The notes: generated by a model not told the origin, from the sequence alone. Shown: positions 1 through 8,348, counted from the stretch's first letter. The stretch is DNA of 64,000 bases from Phycisphaerales bacterium (GCA_020850415.1 JADZER010000055.1:1-64000); one strand, 5' to 3'. Numbers and translations are program-made.

Positions 1-172
1 GCACATCGACGGTGCCGCCGCCGTGATTGAAGTCGTCGAACACATACGCGTCGGTGATGGTGGTGTTGAACTCAGCCGCAAGGCCGTTCACCAGGTCGGG
101 GTCGCCGTTGTACCACTGGGCCGAAGCCACGCTGGCGATGCCGGCAAGAGCGATGATCGAAGCAGTCTTCAT
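1..172 (-). CDS. Secreted protein, N-terminal part only (runs off the left edge)
   Basis: The reverse strand from 172 reads into the window edge: 57 codons beginning MKTASIIALAGIASVASAQ, a clear Sec signal peptide with an A-S-A-Q cleavage site. The mature part starts WYNGDPDLVNGLAAEFN. The start is supported by GGGAG about seven bases upstream. The visible segment resembles the start of planctomycete extracellular proteins that carry a C-terminal sorting tail, but the C-terminus is outside the window, so no function can be given. Confidence 0.75.
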   Translation of the reverse strand, partial: MKTASIIALAGIASVASAQWYNGDPDLVNGLAAEFNTTITDAYVFDDFNHGGGTVDV

Positions 173-469
173 GGTGGTCTCCCTCAGGAATTGGAATGAA
201 CCGACTCAACTCTCAAACACTGCGGGGTCGGAGTACGCCTCCTCCCCGCGGAACGCATCGAACTGAGCCAGGGGTCTCTCTCTCAACTCGACTCGACCCA
301 CGACTCTCCCGCCGCACCCACGATCAACTGGTGATCTGTGGACTAACGCATGGTACTCATCCCTGACCCGCCCGAAAAGCGGATTTACTCTCGCGGCAAG
401 AAAATTTCAAAAGAACTCGAACCGAATCGCAAACCCCCCGAACCATGCGGATTTGCGAATCTGGGCAAT
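173..469. other. Intergenic region, no gene seen
   Basis: This 297-base stretch lies downstream of dut and upstream of the leftmost secreted-protein gene, so it should hold that gene's promoter. It is less GC-rich than its surroundings (A/T-rich around 395-430). I see no convincing -35/-10 pair, hairpin terminator or conserved small ORF. Confidence 0.5.
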
Positions 470-970
470 CTAGATCCCGAGCCTGTCCCCCGCGACCTCC
501 CGGGCCGGACCCCCGACCCCCGTCGAGCCAAACCCGCCGCCCCCTCTCGCCGTGCCATCCAACTCCGCCACGACCAGCACCGCCGCACGAGAGACCGGTG
601 CTATCACCAGTTGAGCCACCCGATCGGCGTGCTTGATCACCACCGGCTCGGGGCCCAGGTTGATCAGCGCCACGAACAGCTCACCCCGATAATCCGCGTC
701 GATGGTCCCCGGCGCGTTCACCACCGTCAGGCCGTGCCGGGTCGCCAGCCCCGAGCGGGGTCGGACCTGGCCCTCGTAACCCCTCGGGATGCCCAGGGCC
801 AGGCCGGTCGGCACCTTGACGATCTGCCCCGGCCGAATGGCGAGCTCCGAGGTCGAGATCTCGCCCCGGGGAAGACACGCCGCGAGGTCCAGCCCCGCCG
901 CGTCCTGAGTCTGGTACGCGGGCGCCAAGGAGCGGGGATCGAGCCGCTTGATCTGCAAAACCGTCGTCAT
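470..970 (-). CDS. dut: dUTP diphosphatase (dUTPase)
   Basis: Trimeric dUTPase (EC 3.6.1.23), hydrolysing dUTP to dUMP and PPi; it keeps uracil out of DNA and feeds dTMP synthesis. The 166-residue product has the family motifs in order: AGLDLAA near the N-terminus (motif 1), RPRSGLA (motif 2), [14 protein letters not shown] with the catalytic Asp (motif 3), DRVAQLVI (motif 4) and GGGFGSTG close to the C-terminus (motif 5, the lid). The ATG at 970 is preferred to an in-frame TTG three codons earlier. The window also carries dcd, nrdJ and nrdR, so several deoxynucleotide-pool genes lie within 60 kb, though not in one operon. The length is typical of the family. Confidence 0.95.
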   Translation of the reverse strand: MTTVLQIKRLDPRSLAPAYQTQDAAGLDLAACLPRGEISTSELAIRPGQIVKVPTGLALGIPRGYEGQVRPRSGLATRHGLTVVNAPGTIDADYRGELFVALINLGPEPVVIKHADRVAQLVIAPVSRAAVLVVAELDGTARGGGGFGSTGVGGPAREVAGDRLGI

Positions 971-1016
971 GGGCGGCAAGGTAGCGAGCGGGACCGGGCT
1001 TGGCCAGCCCCCCGGC

Positions 1017-1325
1017 TCACCCCCGACCGCGCCCGAGCACCACGAGCTCCGGCGCGATCGAGAACCCGCCGCGGGCCCGCGCCCCGCCCTCTGCCTCGGC
1101 CAGCGTGCGGTCGAGGGTGTCGAGCATGCGGCGGGTCGAGTCGATCGCGGCGTCCAGCGAGCTGCGCCCGGTGACCTGCTTGAGCAGGTCCGACCGCTTG
1201 TCGTCCGCCAGCCGACGCTCCCAGGCCGTCCTCTCCGCCAGCAGGTTCTCGAGCAGCAGCGCCGCGTCCCGACGCGCCTGACGCGTCCGGGTGAGCACGG
1301 TGTCGGTGCCGGCGAAGGTGGTCAT
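1017..1325 (-). CDS. Small hypothetical protein with a helical, charged core
   Basis: A 102-residue product starting [24 protein letters not shown] sits at good spacing before the ATG at 1325 and fixes the start inside a longer open frame. Most of the sequence is predicted helical and rich in Arg, Glu and Leu, with a tail ending VVLGRGRG. No signal peptide, membrane segment or known motif is visible. It lies between dut and the epimerase gene, both on the same strand, and could be cotranscribed with dut (46 bases apart). I do not recognise the family. Confidence 0.6.
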   Translation of the reverse strand: MTTFAGTDTVLTRTRQARRDAALLLENLLAERTAWERRLADDKRSDLLKQVTGRSSLDAAIDSTRRMLDTLDRTLAEAEGGARARGGFSIAPELVVLGRGRG

Positions 1326-1445
1326 GCAAGGTCCTCCGTGCGAACGGCGGCGTGGTGGGAGACCCACGCCCCCGGTATTGGGCGTCCGAGCGTGCGCATT
1401 GTCGCCGGCCCGGCCCGTCTGTCAACTTAGCCCCTAACACATTCT

Positions 1446-3026
1446 TTACCCGGCGCGTCGCAGCGCCGGCGCCCGCAGCCCAGGCATCTGCCCGCGCAGC
1501 AGCCCCAGCACCGCGTCCGGCTCGGGGTGGCGCCGGGCCTCGTCCAGGGCCCCGATCAGCCCCCCCACATCCGGAAGCGGGTCGCCGACCGCGTCGAACG
1601 ACCGGATCCCCGGGTGGCGCGTCGGGCGGAGCAGCTCCTCGGCGTAGGTCAGCTCCTCGTCCAGCTTCTCCCCCGGCCGGATGCCGGTGAAGACGATCTC
1701 GACCTGCCCGGGCCCGGTCTCCCGGCGCCCGCCGGCCCCCTCGAGCACCGGCTCGAGACCCTGCAGGCGCACCAGCCGCTCGGCGAGATCCACCACCCGG
1801 ATCGGGTCGCCCATGTCCAGCACGAACAGCGGCGCCTCGGCGTCCTCGACATCGGTGCTCATCGCCGCCGCCTGCACCACCAGCGTCGCGGCCTCGGGGA
1901 TCGTCATGAAGAACCGGGTCATCCGCGGGTCGGTGATCGTGACCGGCCCGCCGTCGGCGAGCTGGGCCGCCCAGATCGGCAGCACGCTGCACGCCGACCC
2001 GAGCACATTGCCGAACCGCACCACGGAGAAAGTGGTGGGCGCATGCCCGCCCCCGTGCGCGCGCACCCGCCCGTGCAGGTGTCGCACATACTGCTCCGCG
2101 ATCCGCTTGGTCGCCCCCATCACGCTCGTCGGGTGCACAGCCTTGTCGGTCGAGATCAGCACGAACCGCCCGCACCCGCACGTGGCCGCGCCGTCGGCCA
2201 CCGACTTGGTCCCGAAGATGTTGTTGGTCACCGCGTGGGCCGGGTGGTCCTCCATCAGCGGCACATGCTTGTGGGCCGCGGCGTGGAACACCACATCCGG
2301 CCGGAGCTGGCCGAGCAGCCGGGCGGTCCCCGGGGCGTCCACCACATCGTGCAGCACCGCGCGCCGTTGGACCCCCGTCGCCCCGAGACGCCGGTCGATC
2401 TCGAACAGCGCGTTCTCCGACCGCTCCATGAGCACCAGCAACTCGGGCTCGAACCCCGCGGCGATCCGGGCGAGCTCCGACCCGATCGACCCACCCGCCC
2501 CGGTGATGAGTACCCGGCGCCCGCGCAGGATCCGCCCCACCGCCGCGCTGTCGAGCCGGTGCGGGTCGCGCCCGATCAGGGCCGCGGGGTCCACGGGCGC
2601 CGGCTGGGGCCGGAACCACCCGGACGCCCCGGCCTCGCGCCGGGGCGCTATCGCGTCGGCGAGCGTCGGCACGAACCGTTCCTCGATGCCCAGCCGGGCC
2701 AGGGCCCCGCGGACCTGGGTGATGAGCAGCGGCATCGCCCCCGGCAGGCTGACCACCGCCGCCCGTGGACGCGGGTGCAGCCCGGCCAGGCGGGTGAGCC
2801 CGCCGAGCACCGGCAGCGGCTTGCCCCCGGCGGTCGGGAGCATCGGCTCCCCGGGCTCGCCCCCCACGACCAGCGCGCCGACCGGCCTGGGGTCGGCGCC
2901 GTCCGTGACCTGTCTGGCCAGGGCCGCGACCGTCTCTCGGGTGCCGATCAACACCACCCCGGGGGTGGGCTTGGGTTCGGCGGTCTGGGCCGGTCGGTGG
3001 GGACCGATTCCGGGCGTCGTGGGCAT
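1446..3026 (-). CDS. Nucleotide-sugar epimerase/dehydratase, CapD/WbpM/PglF-like
   Basis: Short-chain dehydrogenase/reductase fold enzyme of the polysaccharide-biosynthesis CapD family (UDP-HexNAc 4,6-dehydratases and related epimerases). The 526-residue product has an N-terminal Rossmann-like region (GVVLIGTRETV) and a catalytic SDR domain from about residue 185: TGAGGSIGSELARI binds NAD(P), then HAAAHKHVPLMEDHP, the STDKAVHPTSVMGATKR catalytic segment, RFGNVLGS and GIRPGEKLDEEL. Membrane-bound relatives have four N-terminal transmembrane helices; these are absent, so it is probably cytosolic. GGAGG seven bases before ATG 3026 sets the start. The sugar product cannot be predicted. It is far from the WcaJ-like transferase at 47.7 kb, although both suit exopolysaccharide synthesis. 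Confidence 0.88.
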   Translation of the reverse strand: MPTTPGIGPHRPAQTAEPKPTPGVVLIGTRETVAALARQVTDGADPRPVGALVVGGEPGEPMLPTAGGKPLPVLGGLTRLAGLHPRPRAAVVSLPGAMPLLITQVRGALARLGIEERFVPTLADAIAPRREAGASGWFRPQPAPVDPAALIGRDPHRLDSAAVGRILRGRRVLITGAGGSIGSELARIAAGFEPELLVLMERSENALFEIDRRLGATGVQRRAVLHDVVDAPGTARLLGQLRPDVVFHAAAHKHVPLMEDHPAHAVTNNIFGTKSVADGAATCGCGRFVLISTDKAVHPTSVMGATKRIAEQYVRHLHGRVRAHGGGHAPTTFSVVRFGNVLGSACSVLPIWAAQLADGGPVTITDPRMTRFFMTIPEAATLVVQAAAMSTDVEDAEAPLFVLDMGDPIRVVDLAERLVRLQGLEPVLEGAGGRRETGPGQVEIVFTGIRPGEKLDEELTYAEELLRPTRHPGIRSFDAVGDPLPDVGGLIGALDEARRHPEPDAVLGLLRGQMPGLRAPALRRAG

Positions 3027-3271
3027 GGGGCAACCTCCGGGGCGCATGGCACGCCCCCGGTCCTATCGACCATCGGCCCCCGCTGGGCCCAACCTGCGCG
3101 CCCCGCCCGGCGCCCCTGCGCGGCCCGCCCGCGGGCTCGGCTCGGGAGCCCGGCCCCCCGCCGGCGGGGCCCTCCGGCCGGCCCACCCGAGACCCGCCTC
3201 TTTGACAGCGCCCCGCCCGCATGGCAAGATGCCCTCCCGCCCGGGCCAACTGCCCGGGGGTGAGGTGCCGC

Positions 3272-3772
3272 GTGATCTGCCCGTTCTGCGAGAAGGACCA
3301 CGACAAGGTGATCGACTCCCGCGCCAGCGAGGGCGGGCGGGTGATCCGTCGGCGCCGGGAGTGCCTGGGCTGCTCCAAGCGGTTCACCACCTACGAGCGG
3401 GTCGAGCAGACCTCGCGCCTCATGGTGATAAAGAAGGATGGCTCCCGTGTCCCGTTCGACCCCCAGAAGGCCCTGGCCGGGGTGCTGGCCGCGTGTGGCA
3501 AGCGGCCGGTGCCCGAGGCGGCCAAGCGCAAGGTCGTCGAGGAGGTCGAGGAGGAGCTGAGCCGCGAGTTCGAACGGGAGGTCGAGTCGAGCGTCATCGG
3601 CGAGCGGATCATGCGCCGGCTGCGGACGGTCGATGCGATCGCCTACATCCGCTTCGCCAGCGAGCACCTGGGCATGGAGACCGTCGCCGAGATCCAGCAC
3701 GAGCTCGAGGAGCTTTCGGCGCGCCCGCGCGAGGTGCGCGACCAGCAGGAGCTGTTCACCCCTGGGGCTTGA
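3272..3772 (+). CDS. nrdR: Transcriptional repressor NrdR
   Basis: Repressor of ribonucleotide reductase genes that senses ATP/dATP. The N-terminus has a zinc ribbon (CPFC, then CLGC about 28 residues later) followed by the RRRRECLGCSKRFTTYERVE signature. The ATP-cone starts around VIKKDGSRVPFD and runs through RIMRRLRTVDAIAYIRFASE. I take GTG 3272 as the start because GAGGTG lies just upstream and the zinc ribbon then falls at the N-terminus as usual; GTG 3260 or ATG 3221 are possible. It is transcribed away from the epimerase gene, and its stop overlaps the convergent regulator gene by 17 bases. A likely target, nrdJ, is at 56.5 kb, but I could not identify NrdR boxes there. Confidence 0.95.
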   Translation: MICPFCEKDHDKVIDSRASEGGRVIRRRRECLGCSKRFTTYERVEQTSRLMVIKKDGSRVPFDPQKALAGVLAACGKRPVPEAAKRKVVEEVEEELSREFEREVESSVIGERIMRRLRTVDAIAYIRFASEHLGMETVAEIQHELEELSARPREVRDQQELFTPGA

Positions 3773-4493
3773 CCCGAACCCCGTCGGGCGAGGGCTCGAC
3801 CTGGCTCGCCGGCCTCGGAGCCGCGGGCTTGCCGGCGCCCGGCCTGGGCATCGGGCCGACCTGCTTGAGGTGCGCGTCCCGCAGTTCAAGCCCCGCGGCT
3901 TGCGCAACCAGCGCCAGGCTCACCCGGTCGTTCTTGTTGAGCTTCTTGCCGATCGAATCGCGGTGACGCTCCACCGTCCGCGGCGAGCAGCCGAGCGTGT
4001 CGGCGATCTCCTTGGCGCTCTTGCCCTGACCGATCAACGCCAGCACCTCGAGCTCGCGCGGGGTGAGCACCGACAGGGGCCCGAAGTTCGAGGTGTCGAT
4101 CTTCACGACCTCGAACCCCTCGGGGATCAGCCTGTCCTCGGTCACCCCCTCCCGGATCGTCACCAGGATCCGCGGGCCCCCCGCCTCGTGATCGGGGATC
4201 CTCTGGTACTGCGCCTCGATCCGCTTGCCCTCCCAGATGTACCGGATCAGGAGCCGCTCGTCGGTCTCCGCGACGCGCCGGAGCAGCGCGGTCTTCTCCT
4301 CCGCCCACTCGCGCGGGTAGAGGTCCGACAGCTTCCGCCCGATGTGCTCGGCCGCCGTCCCCCCGCCGAACATCTTCGCCCCGGTCTCGTTGCAGTAGAG
4401 CGTCGTCCCGTCCGGGGCCATCAACGCCACCGCCAGCCCCGGCGCAGCGGAGAACATCGCCAGGAAATCATCGCCCGAGAGGTGCCCAGTCAT
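3756..4493 (-). CDS. PAS domain and LuxR-type HTH response regulator-like protein
   Basis: A 245-residue predicted transcription factor. Residues 1-125 look like a PAS sensor domain (FLAMFSAAPGLAVALMAPDG, LYCNETGAKMFGG, IGRKLSDLYP). A GerE/LuxR helix-turn-helix follows: LTPRELEVLALIGQGKSAKEIADTLGCSPRTVERHRDSIGKKL, seen in segments from about residue 155. The tail is Pro/Ala/Lys-rich. There is no receiver domain or phosphorylated Asp, so input probably comes through the PAS domain. ATG 4493 is preferred because upstream starts would run into the divergent scoA region. Its 3' end overlaps nrdR by 17 bases. Targets are unknown. Confidence 0.85.
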   Translation of the reverse strand: MTGHLSGDDFLAMFSAAPGLAVALMAPDGTTLYCNETGAKMFGGGTAAEHIGRKLSDLYPREWAEEKTALLRRVAETDERLLIRYIWEGKRIEAQYQRIPDHEAGGPRILVTIREGVTEDRLIPEGFEVVKIDTSNFGPLSVLTPRELEVLALIGQGKSAKEIADTLGCSPRTVERHRDSIGKKLNKNDRVSLALVAQAAGLELRDAHLKQVGPMPRPGAGKPAAPRPASQVEPSPDGVRVKPQG

Positions 4494-4584
4494 GTCGCTA
4501 CCCCATCTCGCAGAGGCCGCGCGCCGGCCCCCACGAAGGCCAGTCGCTACACTGGATGCGTATTCTACCACAAGGACCCGCCGC

Positions 4585-5343
4585 ATGTCGTTCAAACTCC
4601 GCAATTCCGCCCACGACGCGCTCGCTGATCTCTTCGATCGCGGGATTCTCTACAACGGCGCCACGGTCATGGTCGGCGGGTTCGGGCTCTGCGGCATCCC
4701 TGAGCAGCTCATCCTCGCCCTGCGCGACACCGGCGTCCGCGAGCTGACCTGCATCTCCAACAACGCCGGCGTTGACAACTGGGGGCTCGGCCTGCTGCTC
4801 CAGACCAAACAGATCAAGAAGATGATATCGAGCTATGTTGGGGAAAACGCGACATTCGAGCGCCAGTTCATCGACGGCGAGCTCGAGGTCGAGTTCAACC
4901 CGCAGGGCACGCTCGCCGAGCGGATCCGCGCGGGGGGGGCGGGGATCCCCGCGTTCTACACGGCCACCGGCGCGGGCACGCTGATCGCCCAGGGCAAGGA
5001 GACGCGCGAGCTGGTCCCGCCACGCCACAACGCCCGCATCAACGCCGCCGACCCCCACGCCGCGACGCGCGAGTTCGTGCTCGAGACCGGGCTCTACGCC
5101 GACCTCGCCCTCGTCAAGGCACACAAAGGTGACGAATTCGGCAACCTGGTCTACCGCAAGACGGCACGAAACTTTAACCCGATGATGGCCACCGCCGCGG
5201 CGTGCGTGATCGCGGAGGTCGAGGAGATCGTGCCCCTCGGCAGCCTCGACCCCGACCGCGTCCACACGCCGGGCAGCTTCGTGGACCGCGTGGTGCGGAC
5301 GAACAGCGAGAAGCGGATCGAGCAGCGGACGACGAGGCCCTAA
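4585..5343 (+). CDS. scoA: 3-oxoacid CoA-transferase subunit A
   Basis: Alpha subunit of a succinyl-CoA:3-ketoacid-type CoA transferase, which moves CoA between succinate and acetoacetate or similar acids. The 252-residue product has the diagnostic VMVGGFGLCGIPEQLI near the N-terminus, then CISNNAGVDNWGLGLLL, GTLAERIRAGGAGIPAFYT and KAHKGDEFGNLVYRKTARNFN. ATG 4585 has AAGGA upstream and gives the usual family N-terminus. Subunit B is not adjacent as in most bacteria but lies 8 kb downstream at 13,528, also on the plus strand, so both halves are present but separated. Confidence 0.92.
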   Translation: MSFKLRNSAHDALADLFDRGILYNGATVMVGGFGLCGIPEQLILALRDTGVRELTCISNNAGVDNWGLGLLLQTKQIKKMISSYVGENATFERQFIDGELEVEFNPQGTLAERIRAGGAGIPAFYTATGAGTLIAQGKETRELVPPRHNARINAADPHAATREFVLETGLYADLALVKAHKGDEFGNLVYRKTARNFNPMMATAAACVIAEVEEIVPLGSLDPDRVHTPGSFVDRVVRTNSEKRIEQRTTRP

Positions 5344-5378
5344 CCGAACAGGCTGCCGCCCGGCGCGGCAACCGCACC

Positions 5379-5873
5379 TCACGACCCCAGACGCCCGCGG
5401 AACATCCCAATCGCCGAAAGCGCGGAAGCGATAAGCCCGTTTCTCGCCGCGAGCGGCCACCACGACTGCACCTCCGCCTTCGCCGCAACACAGCCACAAG
5501 GCGCCGGCGCGGGCGGCGGATTGACGACGAGCCCGACAGCGTACGCCGTGAATGCCAGGAAGACGACGGCGCACACGATGGCCCCGATGCGCGTACCGAT
5601 CCATCGACGGCGCAGCACGCACCAGATGCCAAGAGACCCGCAGACAAGTTCCACGCTCGCAACCGCCCAGACCGCGACGGGAATCATGCCATCCGGCAGG
5701 AGCCCCTGCGCTCGAAGGGCGAATGCGAATGCCTCTCGATCTTGCAGCTTCAAAGCCCCCGTCACCACGAACAGAACGCTCACTCCGAGCAGCAGCAACC
5801 TCGCGGCGCCGTACGCTGCGCACGCGAGAGGAACTCGACGGGTCAACCGCCGGCCAACGAGCGCCGTCGCCAT
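5379..5873 (-). CDS. MauE/DoxX-like redox-associated membrane protein
   Basis: A 164-residue polytopic membrane protein with four hydrophobic segments (LLLLGVSVLFVVTGALKL; MIPVAVWAVASVELVCGSLG; IGAIVCAVVFLAFTAYAVGL; a C-terminal one near NGLIASALSAIGMF). The first segment ends in the G-A-L-K-L motif typical of MauE/DoxX proteins. A C-G-C motif lies between segments 3 and 4 (APCGCVAA). MauE is needed to mature the disulfide-rich small subunit of methylamine dehydrogenase, which makes a disulfide role plausible here. It is last in the operon and overlaps the preceding gene by 31 bases. It is co-encoded with a 12-cysteine secreted protein. The family call is good; the biochemical role is inferred. 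Confidence 0.78.
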   Translation of the reverse strand: MATALVGRRLTRRVPLACAAYGAARLLLLGVSVLFVVTGALKLQDREAFAFALRAQGLLPDGMIPVAVWAVASVELVCGSLGIWCVLRRRWIGTRIGAIVCAVVFLAFTAYAVGLVVNPPPAPAPCGCVAAKAEVQSWWPLAARNGLIASALSAIGMFRGRLGS

Positions 5874-6781
5874 ATCTCGATCCCTCCAAGGACCACGAGC
5901 AATCCACCCGCTCCCAGCACGGGCCACCGCCAGCGTGAGATCCCCTGCCCCTGATAGTCGGTGGAGGGCGGATCACCGCGAAGCTCCCACCCACCGTCCT
6001 CGCCCCGCTCGTAGCCGAGCTGTTTCGCCGCGTTCGCGGTTTGGACCTCGATCGCGATCCCGCGAGCGGCACTCTCAACCCGGGCGACTTCGAACGCCGT
6101 CACTCCCGCCCCGGAGGGCTCGCGCTGCACATCCTTCACAACACGATCGGCCTGAGCCCCCACCCCCGTCGTCAGAGCGAACACGCTTCCGTTGCCGTCC
6201 GCTGCGTAAGTCACGACCCGCTCGCGTCTGTCCGTCTCGTCGCGGAGCCACGATCGCACGACCCGACCCGTCTTGTCGAATCGGATCTCGGCGAGAGGCC
6301 GGTCCTTTGCTGCGACCGCCTGGTAGGCGACCGTCCAGCCACCGTCACTCTCGGCGTGCAACTCCCGGATCGTGTCGGGGGCCTCGATGAAGTGGTACAG
6401 GTATCCCGCAGGAATGTACTCCGCCACGCCGATGGGTGTCCCTCGCATCCCGGTTGCCTCGCCCAACTTCACATCACCGGGCTGGCCCCGAAATACCTGC
6501 CCGGAGGCCGTCCGGCCCGCGCACGCACGATCGGTCGCGTAGAACCAAGCATGGGAGCCCGCGTCGAGCCCGACCGAAATCTGCGAGGTTCCGACCTGAC
6601 GCCCGTAGGTGGCGACAACGCTCCCCTCTCGGGGCGCATTCGCCTCGCACCACGCGAGGAACTCGCTCTTGCCCTCGATCGCGCCCGATTCAGGGCCAAC
6701 CTGCCGATCCTGCCCCGGTGCGGGTGACACAAACATCAAGACGCACACGCTTGCCACCCGCACCGCCAGACCCCAGTTCAT
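5843..6781 (-). CDS. Membrane-anchored secreted protein of unknown function
   Basis: A 312-residue product with a signal peptide (MNWGLAVRVASVCVLMFVSPAPGQ) and a C-terminal membrane anchor (WPVLGAGGLLVVLGGIEIW followed by RRRS), so the bulk should face the outside. The extracytoplasmic part is predicted beta-rich, with only two visible cysteines (AWCEAN and RACAGR). No catalytic motif is recognised. GGAGG seven bases upstream of ATG 6781 fixes the start. That ATG overlaps the stop of the Cys-rich gene as ATGA (translational coupling), and its own 3' end overlaps the MauE-like gene. The family is not recognised. Confidence 0.75.
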   Translation of the reverse strand: MNWGLAVRVASVCVLMFVSPAPGQDRQVGPESGAIEGKSEFLAWCEANAPREGSVVATYGRQVGTSQISVGLDAGSHAWFYATDRACAGRTASGQVFRGQPGDVKLGEATGMRGTPIGVAEYIPAGYLYHFIEAPDTIRELHAESDGGWTVAYQAVAAKDRPLAEIRFDKTGRVVRSWLRDETDRRERVVTYAADGNGSVFALTTGVGAQADRVVKDVQREPSGAGVTAFEVARVESAARGIAIEVQTANAAKQLGYERGEDGGWELRGDPPSTDYQGQGISRWRWPVLGAGGLLVVLGGIEIWRRRSLAGG

Positions 6782-7221
6782 GCGGGAACCTCCGGGCAGT
6801 CGGTTTCGCACTTCTTGACCGAGTACGCCTGATCAGTGCACTCGATGACGATAGGTCCATTGCCTTCCACAGCCCAGCAGCAGGTCCCACTGGGGAGCTG
6901 CCCCACCAGCACTGCCCCGGGCGTGGGCGGGCCACCGTCACACTCTGAGTGCACAAAGTACCCCGTCGTCCCGACATCGACGACACAGCATTGCGCGGCA
7001 CGGGTCCCTGGCTTGCGCAGCATCGCCAGAGGGTCATCGGGATCCGGCGAGGTCGGGTACCCCTCCTCACAGTAGCTCGCAGTCTCCCCGGAGCACGGCC
7101 CGCTCGGCCCATCACCCCATGCGGTGTATGCGTAGCGGCAGCAGATAGGCACCGCCTGCCCCAGCACGCTTGCTCCGATCACACTACCCGCCAAGACTGC
7201 CAACAGTCGATCCCTGGTCAT
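6778..7221 (-). CDS. Small secreted protein with twelve cysteines
   Basis: A 147-residue product starting MTRDRLLAVLAGSVIGASVLGQ, a Sec signal peptide. The mature part has twelve cysteines, six of them in three adjacent Cys-Cys pairs (PICCRY, AQCCVV, GTCCWA), suggesting a compact disulfide-bonded fold outside the cytoplasm. GGAG upstream of ATG 7221 supports the start. The stop and the next gene's start share ATGA. Membership in one operon with a MauE-like protein suggests dedicated oxidative folding, by analogy with the methylamine dehydrogenase small subunit, though the sequence is not related to that subunit as far as I can see. The function is unknown. Confidence 0.75.
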   Translation of the reverse strand: MTRDRLLAVLAGSVIGASVLGQAVPICCRYAYTAWGDGPSGPCSGETASYCEEGYPTSPDPDDPLAMLRKPGTRAAQCCVVDVGTTGYFVHSECDGGPPTPGAVLVGQLPSGTCCWAVEGNGPIVIECTDQAYSVKKCETDCPEVPA

Positions 7222-7246
7222 CGTACTCGCTCCTTGAGCAGGTTGA

Positions 7247-7966
7247 CTACTTGCGATCCAACCCGTGGATCCCGAGCCATGTCGTCTCCACGGGAACGCC
7301 AATACCGTTTTCCTCCCACACCGGCTGCCCTCCGTTGAACTCAATGTAGTTCCCCGTGGTCACCGAACCATCCGCCATCGCGACCGGAAACAGCCAGAGA
7401 TCAGTGCAACAAAACGCCCGAGCGGACTGGTCCGGTGGGTCGATACCATTGCTGGCGACAAACATCAGGCCCTTTCCCGACGGAAACAGTACCTCATCGG
7501 TGCGGACCGGCGACCAGTGCGCATCCGAGCCGGGCACCGTGTGGCCCGGCCTCATCAGCCGCCAGTCATACACCGCGCACATCGTCATGGCCACACGGAA
7601 GTTCGTCTCTTCCTCATTGACCTTGGGATCGATCTCGCGGAGAGAACCGAAGTACCCGCGCTCGAGCATCGGTTTGGGCCATCCCATCGCAGCGATCCAG
7701 GGACTTTCATACTCACCCCACAGCGGGTACACCTCCCCGAAATCCGCCGCGTACTGCGTGACCACGGTCGCAGTCTGCCTGAGCATGACCATGTCTTTGG
7801 TCAGGTGCGCCCGGGAGTACGAGCCGGCGAGGGCCGGGAGACTCAACCCGATCAAGATCATCACCAACCCAATGACAACGACGAGCTCGACGAGCGAGAA
7901 CGCCCCCACCCTTCGCTCCTGCTGCCCCTGACTTCTGAGAGTGTCCACCCTTGAGCCCCTATCCAT
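7247..7966 (-). CDS. Pseudopilin-like protein with type IV prepilin N-terminus
   Basis: A 239-residue product with a classic class III signal: GAFSLVELVVVIGLVMILIG, a prepilin peptidase site (G, then A/F with Glu at +5) and a hydrophobic helix. The C-terminal domain is large (VYPLWGEYESPWIAAMGWP and similar Trp/Tyr-rich stretches), as in the abundant planctomycete prepilin-type proteins. It is first in a four-gene minus-strand operon. The start is uncertain: ATG 7966 has no clear ribosome site and abuts an (AC)8 repeat, while an in-frame GTG at 7948 has AGGGG upstream. It could be a type II secretion pseudopilin or an independent fibre subunit. The processing peptidase is not in the window. 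Confidence 0.85.
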   Translation of the reverse strand: MDRGSRVDTLRSQGQQERRVGAFSLVELVVVIGLVMILIGLSLPALAGSYSRAHLTKDMVMLRQTATVVTQYAADFGEVYPLWGEYESPWIAAMGWPKPMLERGYFGSLREIDPKVNEEETNFRVAMTMCAVYDWRLMRPGHTVPGSDAHWSPVRTDEVLFPSGKGLMFVASNGIDPPDQSARAFCCTDLWLFPVAMADGSVTTGNYIEFNGGQPVWEENGIGVPVETTWLGIHGLDRK

Positions 7967-7977
7967 ATCGGCACATT

Positions 7978-7993
7978 ACACACACACACACAC
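7978..7993. repeat. (AC)8 dinucleotide microsatellite
   Basis: A pure run of eight AC dinucleotides between two divergent genes, ending 12 bases upstream of the pseudopilin ATG, where it reads (GT)8 on the coding strand. Such tracts can change length by slippage and shift the spacing of promoter or translation signals. It is out of character in this GC-rich sequence. Phase variation is an inference only. Confidence 0.85.
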
Positions 7994-8001
7994 GCAAGCC
8001 C

Positions 8002-8027
8002 CCTGCCGGAGGTTCGGCGGGTTTTTC
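8002..8027 (+). terminator. Hairpin with T-tract before the small membrane protein gene
   Basis: CCTGCCG pairs with CGGCGGG (one G-T wobble) and is followed by TTTTTC, giving intrinsic-terminator geometry on the plus strand. No plus-strand gene lies upstream to be terminated, so it may limit antisense readthrough or attenuate the gene at 8058. Confidence 0.45.
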
Positions 8028-8057
8028 TTGCGACCCCCCGGCTGTGTAGAATCGCCC

Positions 8058-8348
8058 ATGCGACTGACCCTCGGCCTGTTCCTCACCCTCGTCGGCGCCT
8101 GCATCATGTTGGCAGGCATCTTCCTCGCGCTCCGCTCCCTCGTCGGGCTCTACCAGGGCGTGCTCGACGACCCGATGGGCGACGCCCGGCCCGTCGGCGG
8201 CCCGGAGCCGGGCGATGCCGCGCAGCAAGGGATGTATCAGGGCGTTATCTTCGGCGCGGTCGGCATCCCGCCCTTCCTCATCGGCATCGTCATCGTCAAG
8301 GGGGCGATCGCCCGGAAGCTCATCCGCGCCGGCCGACGCGCGGGCTAG
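8058..8348 (+). CDS. Small two-helix membrane protein
   Basis: A 96-residue product with an N-terminal hydrophobic segment (LGLFLTLVGACIMLAGIFLA), a Gly/Pro/Asp-rich loop and a second hydrophobic segment (GVIFGAVGIPPFLIGIVIV) with a basic C-terminus. Both termini could face the cytoplasm. ATG 8058 is preferred over upstream in-frame starts that would add a His/Thr-rich stretch encoded by the AC repeat. I do not recognise the family. The HAD hydrolase gene follows 43 bases downstream on the same strand. Confidence 0.65.
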   Translation: MRLTLGLFLTLVGACIMLAGIFLALRSLVGLYQGVLDDPMGDARPVGGPEPGDAAQQGMYQGVIFGAVGIPPFLIGIVIVKGAIARKLIRAGRRAG

